The translations under genes were made by a program, and so were the position numbers. Positions 18,876-30,400 of a stretch of DNA of 64,000 nucleotides are shown one piece after another. The stretch's first letter is position 1, and every line of letters starts with the position of its first letter. Origin of the DNA: Hippopus hippopus (taxonomy: Eukaryota > Mollusca > Bivalvia > Cardiida > Cardiidae); NCBI GenBank assembly GCA_946811185.2, contig OX328107.1, positions 15,279,565 through 15,343,564 of the forward strand, given 5' to 3'. The notes beneath the pieces were generated by a model that was given only the letters and a program-made list of their open reading frames with translations, did not search any database and was not told the DNA's origin.

Positions 18876-20375
18876 TGCTAGGTTCCCACTGTCGCGAGAT
18901 TAGTTACGAGAGCCACGATTCGCATTTCGCAGCTAATCGTGAAACTTAGAGGAATTTTTTTGGTTTGGATACGAGATGATACGAGTGGATACGTGAGGAA
19001 ACGATGAGTAACGCTTGGATGCGATCTAATTGTGATTGGTCAATTTCGGTTCACATAACCTATTATGATTTGGTCTTAAGTTCGCATACGATCCTTTCCG
19101 ATCCTGTAAGATTGTCCCGTTCAAGTCTGCGATTGAATCCCGATTCGATACGATTATTATGAGCGGGGGTCACGAGTTATGACGATGTAATACATGCAGA
19201 TACGTGTTGATAAGTCTAGATACGTTTATTGCGAACCGTTCCGCTCTGTTTCGTTAACGATAGTTGTCGCGACGTGTTTCACGATCAGATCTGAGGGAGA
19301 GCTGCGATTGGACCCCGATGGGTATATATATGAACCACGACTGTCCATATACTTCATTGTTTTTCTTGAAGACTGATTGTCGAGGAGAGTGATAATGTGA
19401 CATTTGCAGTATGCAGACATTATCACCAGAGAGGAAGAAAAAGAGCAGTTACCAGACCAGCAACAACCACAACCTGCAACGGTCAGCAGAACGGTAGTCA
19501 GACAGTTTTGGGCGCGACCATAACTCACAGAAGAAAGAAGCCAACAATTTGATTCTATTCTCCTAGACACATCCTACAAAAAGATTGAGGTTACCTCGGT
19601 GATAGAAATATCAAATAGACATAAACATGATGTTTAGTTGAGCTGAGGATATATACAATACCACAATTTTCATTTTATCTAGATTAATGTTTTCAAAATG
19701 AAGAATTACTTTTTTTAACCTTTCCTGCACACTATAGAAATGTTCCATTCCGTAGAAAGAATGAGTGTATTCAATCATTTTTGTTGCAGATCCTTAGGAT
19801 AAATAAAAAGAAATTACTCTTTTTTTACTTTGGAGAGGGAAAGTGTGGTATTAACTCAGTTCTCTGGAATTCTCTATTTTTGACCTCTCCTTTCGACCGT
19901 TGGTGTTGGAAAGCTGATACAAGTAGAGGCTGAATGATCGATATTGAAGGGAGTATTTTTGTTTTCAACAGCACCATGTACTGCTGCTGCAAAGGAGACC
20001 ACATTTATCACTTCGATTTTCCCCATATTAGGGATCAAAAAGAAGATCTCGAACTTATCCTATCCTATTATCCGGCAAATTGAAACAGCGTGGCCTTTGC
20101 CTTGTCAAAAAATGGTCCCGATTTAGAAACATGATTTGATGCGATCTGCTGTGTTTTGTTATGATTCAATACTATTAGATGCGATGACCACGATTGAAAA
20201 TCAATCGTGTTGATCGTAGAAAATTTTTTGACAGCAAAAAAATTTTTTACGGTTAACACGATTGCCACGAGTAACATCAAGTTCTGATACGACCTGATAG
20301 GATCATCACGACTTGCTCACGATTAAGACCACGATTTCAATCGTGGCGTGAATCGTTTATAGTGGGAACCTAGCA
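18876..20375. mobile_element. 1.5-kb Harbinger-like non-autonomous transposon with TTA duplication
   Basis: Terminal inverted repeats TGCTAGGTTCCCACTGT (18876-18892) and its inverted form (20359-20375, one mismatch) are flanked by TTA on both sides (18873-18875, 20376-20378). A 3-bp TTA/TAA duplication is typical of PIF/Harbinger transposons. The interior is unusually rich in CGATT/AATCG words, especially within 350 bp of each end, and holds no transposase. A 114-codon open frame on the minus strand (19226-19570) has no recognisable domain. Confidence 0.75.
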
Positions 20376-20393
20376 TTAACATCCAACTAAAAT

Positions 20394-20605
20394 TTAACCC
20401 CTAGGCTGCTAAACGTGACTCACTGACCTTTTGTGGACAGTGTAGATCAAGATCAGACTTGAAAGAACATGTAGTCTGGTCTTGATCTACACTCTGCGAT
20501 AAGAATAATATTTTTCCCCAAAAAATAACTTTGAAATAGCAACATTTGGGTTTTTACAATCAACTTGAAAGTTTCATGTTAGTTATTCAGCTGGATAAAG
20601 GTTAA
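20394..20605. mobile_element. MITE family B, second full copy
   Basis: This 212-bp copy begins TTAACCCCTAGGCTGC and ends CTGGATAAAGGTTAA. It matches 9973-10183 along its whole length, including the GATCAAGATCAGAC inverted core. Partial copies of the core are seen near 17110-17165, 18440-18495, 22670-22730, 33300-33400 and 38860-38930. Confidence 0.75.
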
Positions 20606-20799
20606 AGTACTCTTCAGTGCTGACAGAGATAGGAGAAAATGTCACAAGTTTTTGCAGGACAACAACGCAGACAAGGCCAGGGCCTACCCAACACCCAGAT
20701 TTGACTACAAGAGGTTGTTTTTGCCAAATATGTCACAAAGAGGCAGACAGTGTAGATGCAACATCTGACAGATTGATTGATAGTACTGTTTTTATGACA

Positions 20800-21080
20800 T
20801 TTTCAACATTATTTTAGTAATATCGCTGCGGCCAGTGCACCTATCCATACTTTCCTGGAGTTTCTGTTACTAGTACTTCACACAATAGTCATCCCAAACC
20901 ACAGGCTGCTTTCCAACATAAACATCGCCGAAACAATGATCAGCAGTGAAAAAGGAATGAATCCTGTTGCAATGACTATCATCAAGTCTTGGACATAAAT
21001 TAGCCGTGCTTGGAATTCAAACTAGAGACCCCCTGTTCTCAAGCCCTGTGCGCTATCCACTGCACTACAAGGATTCGTGG
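20800..21080 (-). repeat. tRNA-related SINE-like repeat
   Basis: ACCTATCCATACTTTCCTGGAGTTTCTGTTACTAG leads to a region reading GAATTCAAACTAGAGACC...CTATCCACTGCACTAC. On the minus strand this gives A-box-like and B-box-like blocks. It belongs with the copies at 34905 and 37440. No transcript can be claimed. Confidence 0.45.
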
Positions 21081-21645
21081 CAATATTAGTCAGCAGGTTT
21101 CAAACACTCTGATATCCTGATCTACACTGACCGCAACGTCGATGTAATTAGAGCCTATCACTGTAAGTAAAACTTTATTCATTAACTTACGGCGAAAACT
21201 GATAGTAACTTTAAAGATACTCATTCAAAATACACAACATTAAGTAACCTCAGTCATCGAATGCAGTCGGTTTCGCAAAAAGTTATATTCTAAATGTTGA
21301 AGTTCTTTTGACAACACAAAATAGATCTACATTTTGCATTCCTACATTGTGGAAAGTTTTATGAGCAAGACTAGAAAATCATGACAAAAAAATTACATTG
21401 AATGATGAAATAATACTCATTTTCAACTTGTTTTACGTGAGATCTGTATTGATTCATACTTGGAAATTTCTTCAAGCATCCAAAAGTTTTGGGCATAAAA
21501 CACGAAACATAGATTTATCACTAGCTTCAGTAACACATTATTATATAAGCCAATCTATGACTTACAAAACACTGACAAATTGTACAAAGAATCAAAATTT
21601 CTAGGAAAGGCAAAACATCATCACAGCAAAAGGAGCATTCCTTTA

Positions 21646-21850
21646 TTAACCCTTTACCACACCATCCCCAGTTATAACACCCAAAAGGAAGAAGGCTTCT
21701 GAAATCATTGTGGAAAAAGGAGAAAATGCTGGTAACAGCATTTTCTCTTTTTTAACATAATGTATACTATCCTTTCAAAGAACTCCACTTTAGCTGCATT
21801 AATCTTGTCTACAAATGTTTTAGATGTGGACTAGTCAAAAAATATTGAGA
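21646..21850. mobile_element. MITE family A copy
   Basis: It starts with TTAACCCTTTACCACACCATCCC and contains the hairpin core. The right end is worn. Further decayed copies or cores lie near 22310-22380, 22490-22540, 23395-23500, 24220-24420, 24430-24640, 25130-25200, 25290-25355, 25800-25990, 26205-26425 and 26515-26750. Between 20610 and 27297 I see no gene, only this and family C repeats. Confidence 0.7.
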
Positions 21851-23680
21851 CCAATGAAATGAAGCAGTTTAAACAGAATCATTATTATGATAAAAGAATA
21901 AAAAAATAGTTTAAACATTTTTTAATGTAGTACTTTTCAATTTCTTGTGTCTTCCAGTCTGAACTGTTTTCTCTCTTAGCAATTCTCAAGTTGCTTGCAT
22001 AGACCATGAATGAAATCATAAGAAAGCTGGTACAATAAATGATTCATTTGGAATGTCTGATATTTCAGTAAAATATTGCTCATTCTATTACAAGTTATCA
22101 GTCTTCAGGTGATCAATCAATTACACAAAACGTCAATACATATGGAACAAATAGAGTTATGTATGCATGTTTACAATTAGATCCTTAATTGTCAGTTAAA
22201 TCGTTACCCAAACCATAAAAGTATTGACCTGTACATGTTCTTACGGTTTGCAGAGGGAGAAAAAATCAAATGTAGCTCAAATAATGAGACTTGTCTGTGA
22301 ATTGGCAGAAAACATTGTTGGAAAAGGAGAAAATGCTGGTTAGCAGCATGTTCTGGTTTTCCAATGATGTTTTAAAACGGCTTCCTCCTTGGGTCTCTGG
22401 TAATATTTTCCCAAGGCAGGTACGTTAAAGCAAATATTGGTTCTTTTATTTAATCCAAAGAAACAACCAAGTCTAAACAAAAATACCTTCGAAAAAGAAG
22501 AAAATGCTGGTTCCTTTTCTCAAAGTGCTTCCTTTCTATCATTGCAGAGACAAATCCCATCATGTTAGACATTTAATTTATACATCTGCAAATATTTTCA
22601 AAGTGGAAGTCTAAATTTTCATCTGGTCAAAAGTTAACTGATAATTTTCAACTAGAATGTCTCAGCATAATGAGCAGTATAAATGCAAAATCAGAGTGTA
22701 CTTTTTGTGCAATCTGATCTTCTTCTACACTGCCTCAGAAATCAAAAATAGTTATTAAAGGAGCTGTAAGGGTTAGGAAGGTTTTTAAACTTTCAAACTA
22801 TCACTCTGTCTTTGTCACAACAGCGCTTACACATTAGACATATGTGAAGAATTCACAGAAAAACTTCACATAATTACATGAACTTGTTTGGTGGCATTTG
22901 TAATAATATGAATCAACTGTTTGTGAAACAAGAACACTACATGTGTGTGCCAAGGCTCTGCTGAAGTTGCTTGATTTTCAGCAAAAATTGATTTTCAGTG
23001 AAAATTCTAAGTCAAAAAAGGAGCATAACAGTGTCCAAATTACTTTGATGGTTATCAACCCTTGTATGGGTTCACCATTTGAAAGTTAAAAACTTGTCAA
23101 AGTTTGAAGTAATAATCTTCAGTAATAACAGAGATATGATCTTCAGTAATAACAGAGATATTGTAAAATGTCAAAGGTTTTGAAAACGCCAGTCTTTTCA
23201 CGACGACTCTAGGGCTATGACAATACATTGATGTTTCCTTTGAAACCACCACCTAATATGATCTGCCACAAAAACGCCTTGTTAGGAATCACATATATAG
23301 CTAACTTTGATTTGTCTCTATAAGACTTGTAATTGTAACATGATATCTCCAGCTATTATATATATATACATAAACAAAGAGCCCTTTACCAAACAAGGCT
23401 ATGTGTTAAGGACTATGAAGAAGGAGCCTACAGAAAACATAGTAGGAAAAGCAGAAAATGATGTTAACTAGTATTTTCTCCTTTTCCAACAATGTTTTCT
23501 ATCCTCTGCAAGCAAGTTCTATCATTTTGGTCACATTTGATTTGTCATCTGGTCCTTCAATTTGGATGAGTTGTGTGGTAAAGAGTTAAACATACAGGAA
23601 TTGTCAGAAAATATAGACCACTTTTCCTGGACCCAATTCACAATAGAGACAAATTTGAAAATATCCAGGTAAAATACAGA

Positions 23681-23905
23681 TGATCCATGCTCTGGCAAAA
23701 CCAAGCAAGTTGTCAAATGAAGAGGGATCCACAAGATCCATTTTGTCCAACAACTGACTCAATCATGGGGTAAAATGTTCTTGTACATGCAGAAAATTTA
23801 CAAATTGCAAAAAGTTTCAACCCATGTCAGACTGCACAAATTACTGAACAGGGCTGATTCTTTCTGATGATGCATTAAACCTAATTCTCGGAGAGCATGG
23901 CTCAA
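23681..23905. mobile_element. MITE-like family C copy
   Basis: The ends CCATGCTCTGGCAAAA and GAGAGCATGGCTCAA are inverted copies. The internal CAATCATGGGGTAAAATG and AATTTACAAATTGCAAAAAGTTTC blocks match 17753-18018. Confidence 0.55.
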
Positions 23906-26905
23906 TATGGTTTAGTCCAGGAACAAATAATCATGAAAGCATGGTGCTAACAGAAGAAAGTTGAATGTTGTGAGTAATTTATGCATTAGCAACAAAGTTT
24001 TTTAGGAGTGTGCTGCAAAATCTTAAGGCCATCTGCAAGCATTACAAAGTTAATCTAGACCAACAAAAGGGAACAATGTTACAAATCGACGAACAACTTA
24101 GATCAAGATCAGACAACACGGTCTGGTCTTGAACTATCCATGTCTATCATATGAGGACATTATTTTGCAAATAACACCCTATATATAGCCTATATCAACC
24201 ATTTAACACACAATCCCAAGTTTTAACCAACCCGAGGAAGAAGCCTATAGAAAGCAAAGTAAGAAAAGGAGAAAATAATAAAAACCACAATTTTCTCCTT
24301 TTCCCACAATGTTTTCTACCCTATCAAAGATATCTACCATCATTTGAGCCACGTTTTAAATTGCTGTCTGCAAACTGTTTCAATTTGGACCAGTTGACAT
24401 TTGTGTCGTCTGGTAAAGATTTAACTCTTTCCCAAACCACAAAATTATATTCTTATCCAATCAAAGCATTTCCAGACAACAAATAAAATAATGAGATTGT
24501 CTTTAAGAGGTAAAAAAACATAGTGGGAAAAGGGAAAAATGCTGATTACCAGTATTTCCTCTATTTCCGACAATGTTTTCAAAAGCTGTCTCCCTGAAGG
24601 TCATTAAAAGCCAGAATTGTGTGGTATAGGGTTAAGGGTCTGTGAGTGTGAGGGGAAATAAAAAGCTTATGTTGACATGTGCAAGAAAAATTTTACATCT
24701 TGCTGCAAACCAATCTTGAAATATTGTGGCAAAAGAAGAAACCACTCAGAACAAGCAATTTTCTTTGTTTGCCATAATTTTTTTTCTCAAAAACTCATGT
24801 AGTAAACCTAAACTTATGTTGATTATCCTTATTTCAGATGGATTTTTTCGAAGTCATCTGCATAAAATTTATTTCAGAACGTAATGGAGAAAGCAGGCAA
24901 GAATGTAAGTAAACAAGACAAAAATTACTTGCTGTACAAAAATTAAACTGTCTGAACAAAATGGTACAGTAAAACTACAACCAAAAACTGAAAACAACAA
25001 AAGAAACTGAAAAGGCTGAAAAATCTTTAACCCATTTACTGCACATATTATTCATAAAATGATCCTACACCTTTAAAGTTCACACCAGGAAGCATTTGCA
25101 GAAAAAGGAAGGAGATACATGGAAATCTGCAGAATACATTGTGGAAAAAGGGATCCTTGTTTGTAACAAGCAAGTGCTACTTTTTCCACAGTGTTTTCAA
25201 AAGCAGAGACATTAAAGGTCATATTGCTGCGAAAACATGTAAAGATAATCAAATATGTAAATCTACAAATATTTCTTGAATTGTATAGAAAATATTGAGG
25301 GAAAAAGAGCAGTTGCTTTTAACAAGCAACTGCTTCTTTTCTCACAATGTTTCTAAAATAGTGTGGCAAAATGTCCTGTTTGTGCAGCAATAGGTACAGA
25401 TATACACACGCAAAAAGAAAAAAACAAACAGAGTTTATATTTCATCATGATATGGAATCTTTTGGATTCATCCACACAGATCATCTGTGTATAAAAAACA
25501 AACACTGAAAAAAAATATGGTATTACTCTCAGACGATAGCAGTGTCTTTTAACAGTCGACTGACTTCATAATTACAGGGGAAACAGGTATTCCTTTCTGC
25601 TAAAATGCCTGTTGTACTGTTTATATAATGAAGCAATGCATTTAACCTGTCTTAGCTTTTATGTGTTTGTTTTGTTATATTGTGTATGTCAACAAAGGCT
25701 AAAATTATCATCTGAGAGTAATAGCAAAAAGGACATTAAATGAGTAATAGAAAAACACTGTTGCAAATGTGAAAAATTGTAGAACACTTTACATCACAAT
25801 CCTAACTTTTTATGCCCTTTAGGAAGAAGGATTTTGAAAACATTTTGGGAAATGGAGAAAATGCTTGTAACCAAAAATTTTTTTTTCACTTTTCCCTAAG
25901 TGTTTTTTATCCTTTGAAAAAAAAAAAAAGTGCCATATTAAACTTGTCATCTGCAAGTGCTTTCAATTTAGGCAAGTTTAAAAATTGTTTCATTTGGTAT
26001 AGCATTAACACTTCGTACACTTGTCACATTTCTTTCTTGTTTTTCTGTCAATACAAAGCTACAGATATAACAATGTCAACAAAGGTTCTGACAAGAGTAT
26101 CTTGTACAAAAACAGACAATTTGGCTCAAAGATCAACCTGCAAATTCTGTGCCAACAAATCTGGATCCAAAAATGTCCAAAGAACATTATTAAGCAGTAC
26201 AAAGCACCAGACAACCAAATTTTAGACTTGTCCAAACTGAAAGCATCTGCAAAAGAGAATAAATTCCTCTCAAAATCTAATATTTGTCTTTGAAAGGGTA
26301 GAAAGCTTTAGTTGGAAAAGACAAAAATACTGGTTACCAGCAATTTTTTCCTTTTCCCAAAATGTTTTTGAAAGCCTTCATTGTGAAGATCGTTAAAACT
26401 CTGAATTAAGTGGCAAAGGGTTGAGTGTTATACTACTGTAAATATCTGACTCAGTGTTATACTACTGTAAATATCTGACTCAGTCTAAACAAAGAAAAAC
26501 CTTAAACTCTCACCACAGAATCCACTGTTTTGACTCTAAAGCACACTACTAAATTGTAGACTAGTCCAAATTGAAAACCCTTGTAGACAACAGTTTAAAT
26601 GTGACTTAAATGATGGAATCTTTCTGTAACTGGGTAGAAAACATTGTGGGAAATAGAGAAAATGCTGGTTGCCAGCATTTTCTCGTTTTCTCACCATGTT
26701 TTCAGGTTTTTTCTCACGGTCATTAAAGTCAGGATTGTGTGGAAAAGGGCTTTTGAAACATCATGGAAACTAGCATTTTTTCCCTTTCCCACAATGTTAA
26801 CAACCCTTTAGAATGATAAATTTTGTCGTTTGAGCCATATTAAATTTTTCATCTTCATAGGCTTTTAATTTGGACAGATCTTAAATGTTACCATCAGGTA
26901 AAGGA

Positions 26906-27130
26906 TTAACCCTTTACCACACAATCACGACCTTTTACGACCCTGAGGAAGGAGCTTTTGAAAACATTGTGGAAAAAGGAGAAAGTAATGGTAACCAGCA
27001 TTTTCTCCTTTTCCCACAATTTTTTCTACCCTTTAAAAACAAATCTTATCTTTTAAGTCATGTTTAATTTCTCCTTTAAAATGCCTCAATATGGATGAGT
27101 CCTACATTTTGCCAGTGGATAAAGGGTTAA
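26906..27130. mobile_element. MITE family A, full-length copy
   Basis: This 225-bp copy runs TTAACCCTTTACCACACAATC to GGATAAAGGGTTAA, with TTAA at both edges and the core hairpin at about 26955-27025. It lies about 170 bp beyond the Caprin stop codon and could fall in its 3' untranslated region. Confidence 0.75.
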
Positions 27131-27297
27131 GCTGTAAAGCCAATCAAGACTTAAAAAGCTCAACTTTTTGAAACAGAATGCAACAGAGTATTGCTAACAT
27201 CACACAAATCAGATTCTCTTTTTTGCTAAATAAATCTTATCATATATATATATTAGCTGAGGATTTATGCTTGTAAGTTGCATGTTGGTTGTCTTTT

Positions 27298-27404
27298 CTA
27301 ATGGGTTCCTTGTTGCTGGTTGAAATTGGGTCGCCCGAACCCACGTCCTCGGTTGTAATTTCCACCCCCACCGCCTCTGTTATAGCTAGGTCCTCCACGG
27401 TTGC
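27298..27404 (-). CDS. CAPRIN1: Caprin terminal coding exon (RGG end)
   Basis: The acceptor AG is at 27405-27406 and the stop TAG at 27300-27298. The exon encodes a glycine/arginine tail (NRGGPSYNRGGGGGNYNRGRGFGRPNFNQQQGTH is split here as NRGGPSYNRGG then the rest), matching the C-terminal RGG end of Caprins. The phase (one base carried from the previous exon) fits 28503-28649. Confidence 0.8.
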
Positions 27405-30400
27405 CTGTGGGGGTAAAAAAAAGATAAAGTATGATTTTAAGTCTGTTGCAGAATTAGTAAAATTCATATACATTTACATATATATCTCTACCTGTATTTT
27501 CATGTCCTGAGAAATTGTCCTCAGATTCAAGACTGGCAAATGTATTGGCTAATACGCTATATATCAGTCAAAACGACTGGCAAAGCCACACTGAGATGGC
27601 TAAGCCACAATCAGATGGCTAAGTCACAATGAGATGGCTAAGGCACTCTTAGATGGGTAAGTCACAATTAGATGGCTAAGCCACACTTAGATGGCTAAGT
27701 CAGTGAGATGGCTAAGCCACAATGCGATGGCTAGGCCACACTTAGATGGCTAAGTCACGTGATGGCTAAGCCACACTTAGATGGCTAAGCCACAATGAGA
27801 TGGCTAAGTCACAGTGTGTTGGCTAAGCCACACTTAGATGGCTAAGTCACAGTGAGATGGCTAAGCCACACTTAGATGGCTAAGAATATAAGCCAATCAA
27901 GCTAGCCTCTTAACCCAAAATCAAATTCACAACGATTGGTGACTTATTTTCTAATTCAAATCTATTATCAATTACACATCTTCCATCGGTAGTGTCTAAT
28001 ACTTTTCTTCTTTACAAAAATCACGTTTCAAACTTTCCTTTACAACTTAAGCTACTTTTGAAGTGAGTGAGATCATTAAGATCCCACAGCACAGAATGCA
28101 CAATCTGAACTTAGCTACACAATGTTGGCCATTGTTCGCTGTATTTGGTCTTATCAAAACAAAATAGTAAGTCCCCCCCCCCCCCCCCCCCCCCCGTCCC
28201 CCAGGGATATGTGTCAACTGGCTCTAAATGTTTATCAAATTAACTCATCAATCTGGCCTTTACTCTTTCCAAGACCAAACAATCTTAGAGCCAAATCAAC
28301 TGAAGACCTTTTGACATAGGCATCAATCAAGAAATCTGTCTAAGAAAGGGTTAAGAACATTACAGGAAAAGGAGAAAGTGTTGGTTACCAGCATTTTCTC
28401 TATCCCATAATGTTTTTAAAAGGCTTCTTCTTCAGGGTTGTTAAATACTGGAATTGTGTAATATAGGGTAAAGTCATATTTTCATGACAACATATCCCTT
28501 ACTTCCACGGTTACCACCTCTCTGATAACCTCCACCACTTCCTCCACGTTTCTGAAATCCTCCGCCGTTATTGAAGTTGTTTCCACCACCGTAACCTTGG
28601 TAACTGTCTGTTCTATAATCATTTCTTTGTTGATAGCCCTGATAGTTACCTGAGAGACATAAGTGAAAAATTACCATTTCCTCTTGTTAACAAATTTTTT
28701 ATCCATTGAGCTGACAACTTTACGAAAGCAAGCATAATGTTAACCCTTGCCCACACAACAAGATTTTGGATTTGTCCAACTTGACAGCATTTGCAGATGA
28801 CAATTCAAATGTGTGTAGAATAACATTTTGATGTGGTGGCTTACCAGCAATTTTTTCCTTTTCCAACAATGTTTTCAAAAACGCTCTTTTTCAATGATGT
28901 TAAAACTTTTTACTGTGTGGTGAACAGTTAACAGGTCTTAAAAACAAGAAAGAAAAAAAAAAATTGAATTATTTCCCTGGTAAAGCCTAGCTGATGAAAA
29001 ACATACACACAAGAGCGGCAAATTGTCGCAAGATACGCCCGTCCCACCGCCAGTTGTCAAGGGGGTATAATAATTGTAAAGGGCAGGTAATGCAACAAAC
29101 ATGTTTACCAAGTCTCAAGTCAATTTGACTTGAGGTGACAAAGTTCTGTTCCAGACAAGCAAGAAATACTGTAAAAATGAAGATCAAAGTGGAATTACTC
29201 GAAATCCACACTAGGTAGAGTTATTGTTCTTGCGCACTGTACTCCGTAATATTGCAACAAACATGCATACCAAGTTTCAAGTCACTCTGACTTGAGATGA
29301 CAAAGTTATATTCTGGACAAGCAGAAAATGCTATAAAAATGACGATCAAAGGGAAATAACTCAGGTAGCATGAGATAGAGTTATGGTTCTTTTGCACTGC
29401 ACTCCGTATTATTGCAACAAACACACATGTCAAGTTTCAAGTCAATCGGACTGGAGATTACAAAGTTATGCTCCGGACAAGCAGAAAATGCTGTAAAAAA
29501 TGACTATCAAAGGGAAATAACTCAAGACAGCACGAGAAAGAGTTATGGTTCTTTCGCACTGCACTCTATATTATTGCAACAAACACAAATACCAAGTTTC
29601 AAGTCAATCGGACTGGAGATGACAAAGTTATATTCCAGACAAGCAGAAAATGCTGAAAAAATGACGATCAAAGGGAAATAACTCAAAGACAGCATGAGGT
29701 AGAGTTATGGTTCTTTTGCAATGCACTCCGTATTATTGCAACAAACACACATGCCAAGTTTCAAGTCGATCAGACTGGAGATGACAAAGTTATGCTCCTG
29801 ACAAGCAGAAAATGCTGTAAAAATGACAAAGGGAAATACCTCAAAGACAGCACGAGGTAGAGTTATGGTTCTTTGGCACTGCACTCTGTATTATTGCAAC
29901 AAACACATATACCAAGTTTCAAGTCAATCGGACTGAAGATGACAAAGTTATATTCTGGACAAGCAGAAAATGCTGTAAAAATGACGATCAAAGGGAAATA
30001 ACTCAAAGACAGCACGAGGCAGAGTTATGGTTCTTTCGCATTGCACTCCGTATTATTGCAAAAAACACACATGCTAAGTTTCAAGTCAATCGGACTGGAG
30101 ATGACAAAATTATGCTCCAGACAAGCAGAAAATGCTGTAAAAATGACAATCAAAGGGAAATAACTCAAAGACAGCATGAGGTAGAGTTATGGTTCTTTTG
30201 CACTGCAATCCGTATTATTGCAACTAACACACATGCCAAGTTTCAAGTCAATCGGACTGGAGATTACAAAGTTATGCTCCGGACAAGCAGAAAATGCTGT
30301 AAAAATGACGATCAAAGGGAAATAACTCAAAGACAGCATGAGGTAGAGTTATGGTTCTTTCGCACTGCACTACGTATTATTGCAACAAACACACATGCCA

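Noticed and set aside
19226..19570. 114-codon minus-strand frame as a transposase
   Set aside because: No DDE, nuclease or DNA-binding motif is visible; it lies in low-complexity transposon interior.
27240..27510. Frames on both strands across the last Caprin exon (73 and 77 codons)
   Set aside because: They are out of frame with the RGG tail that splices correctly and ends at 27298.
27575..27884. CRISPR-like array
   Set aside because: Units abut without unique spacers and alternate in sequence, and the host is an animal; it is a minisatellite.
28122..28319. Polyproline frame
   Set aside because: Created by the 29-base C tract, with no other support.
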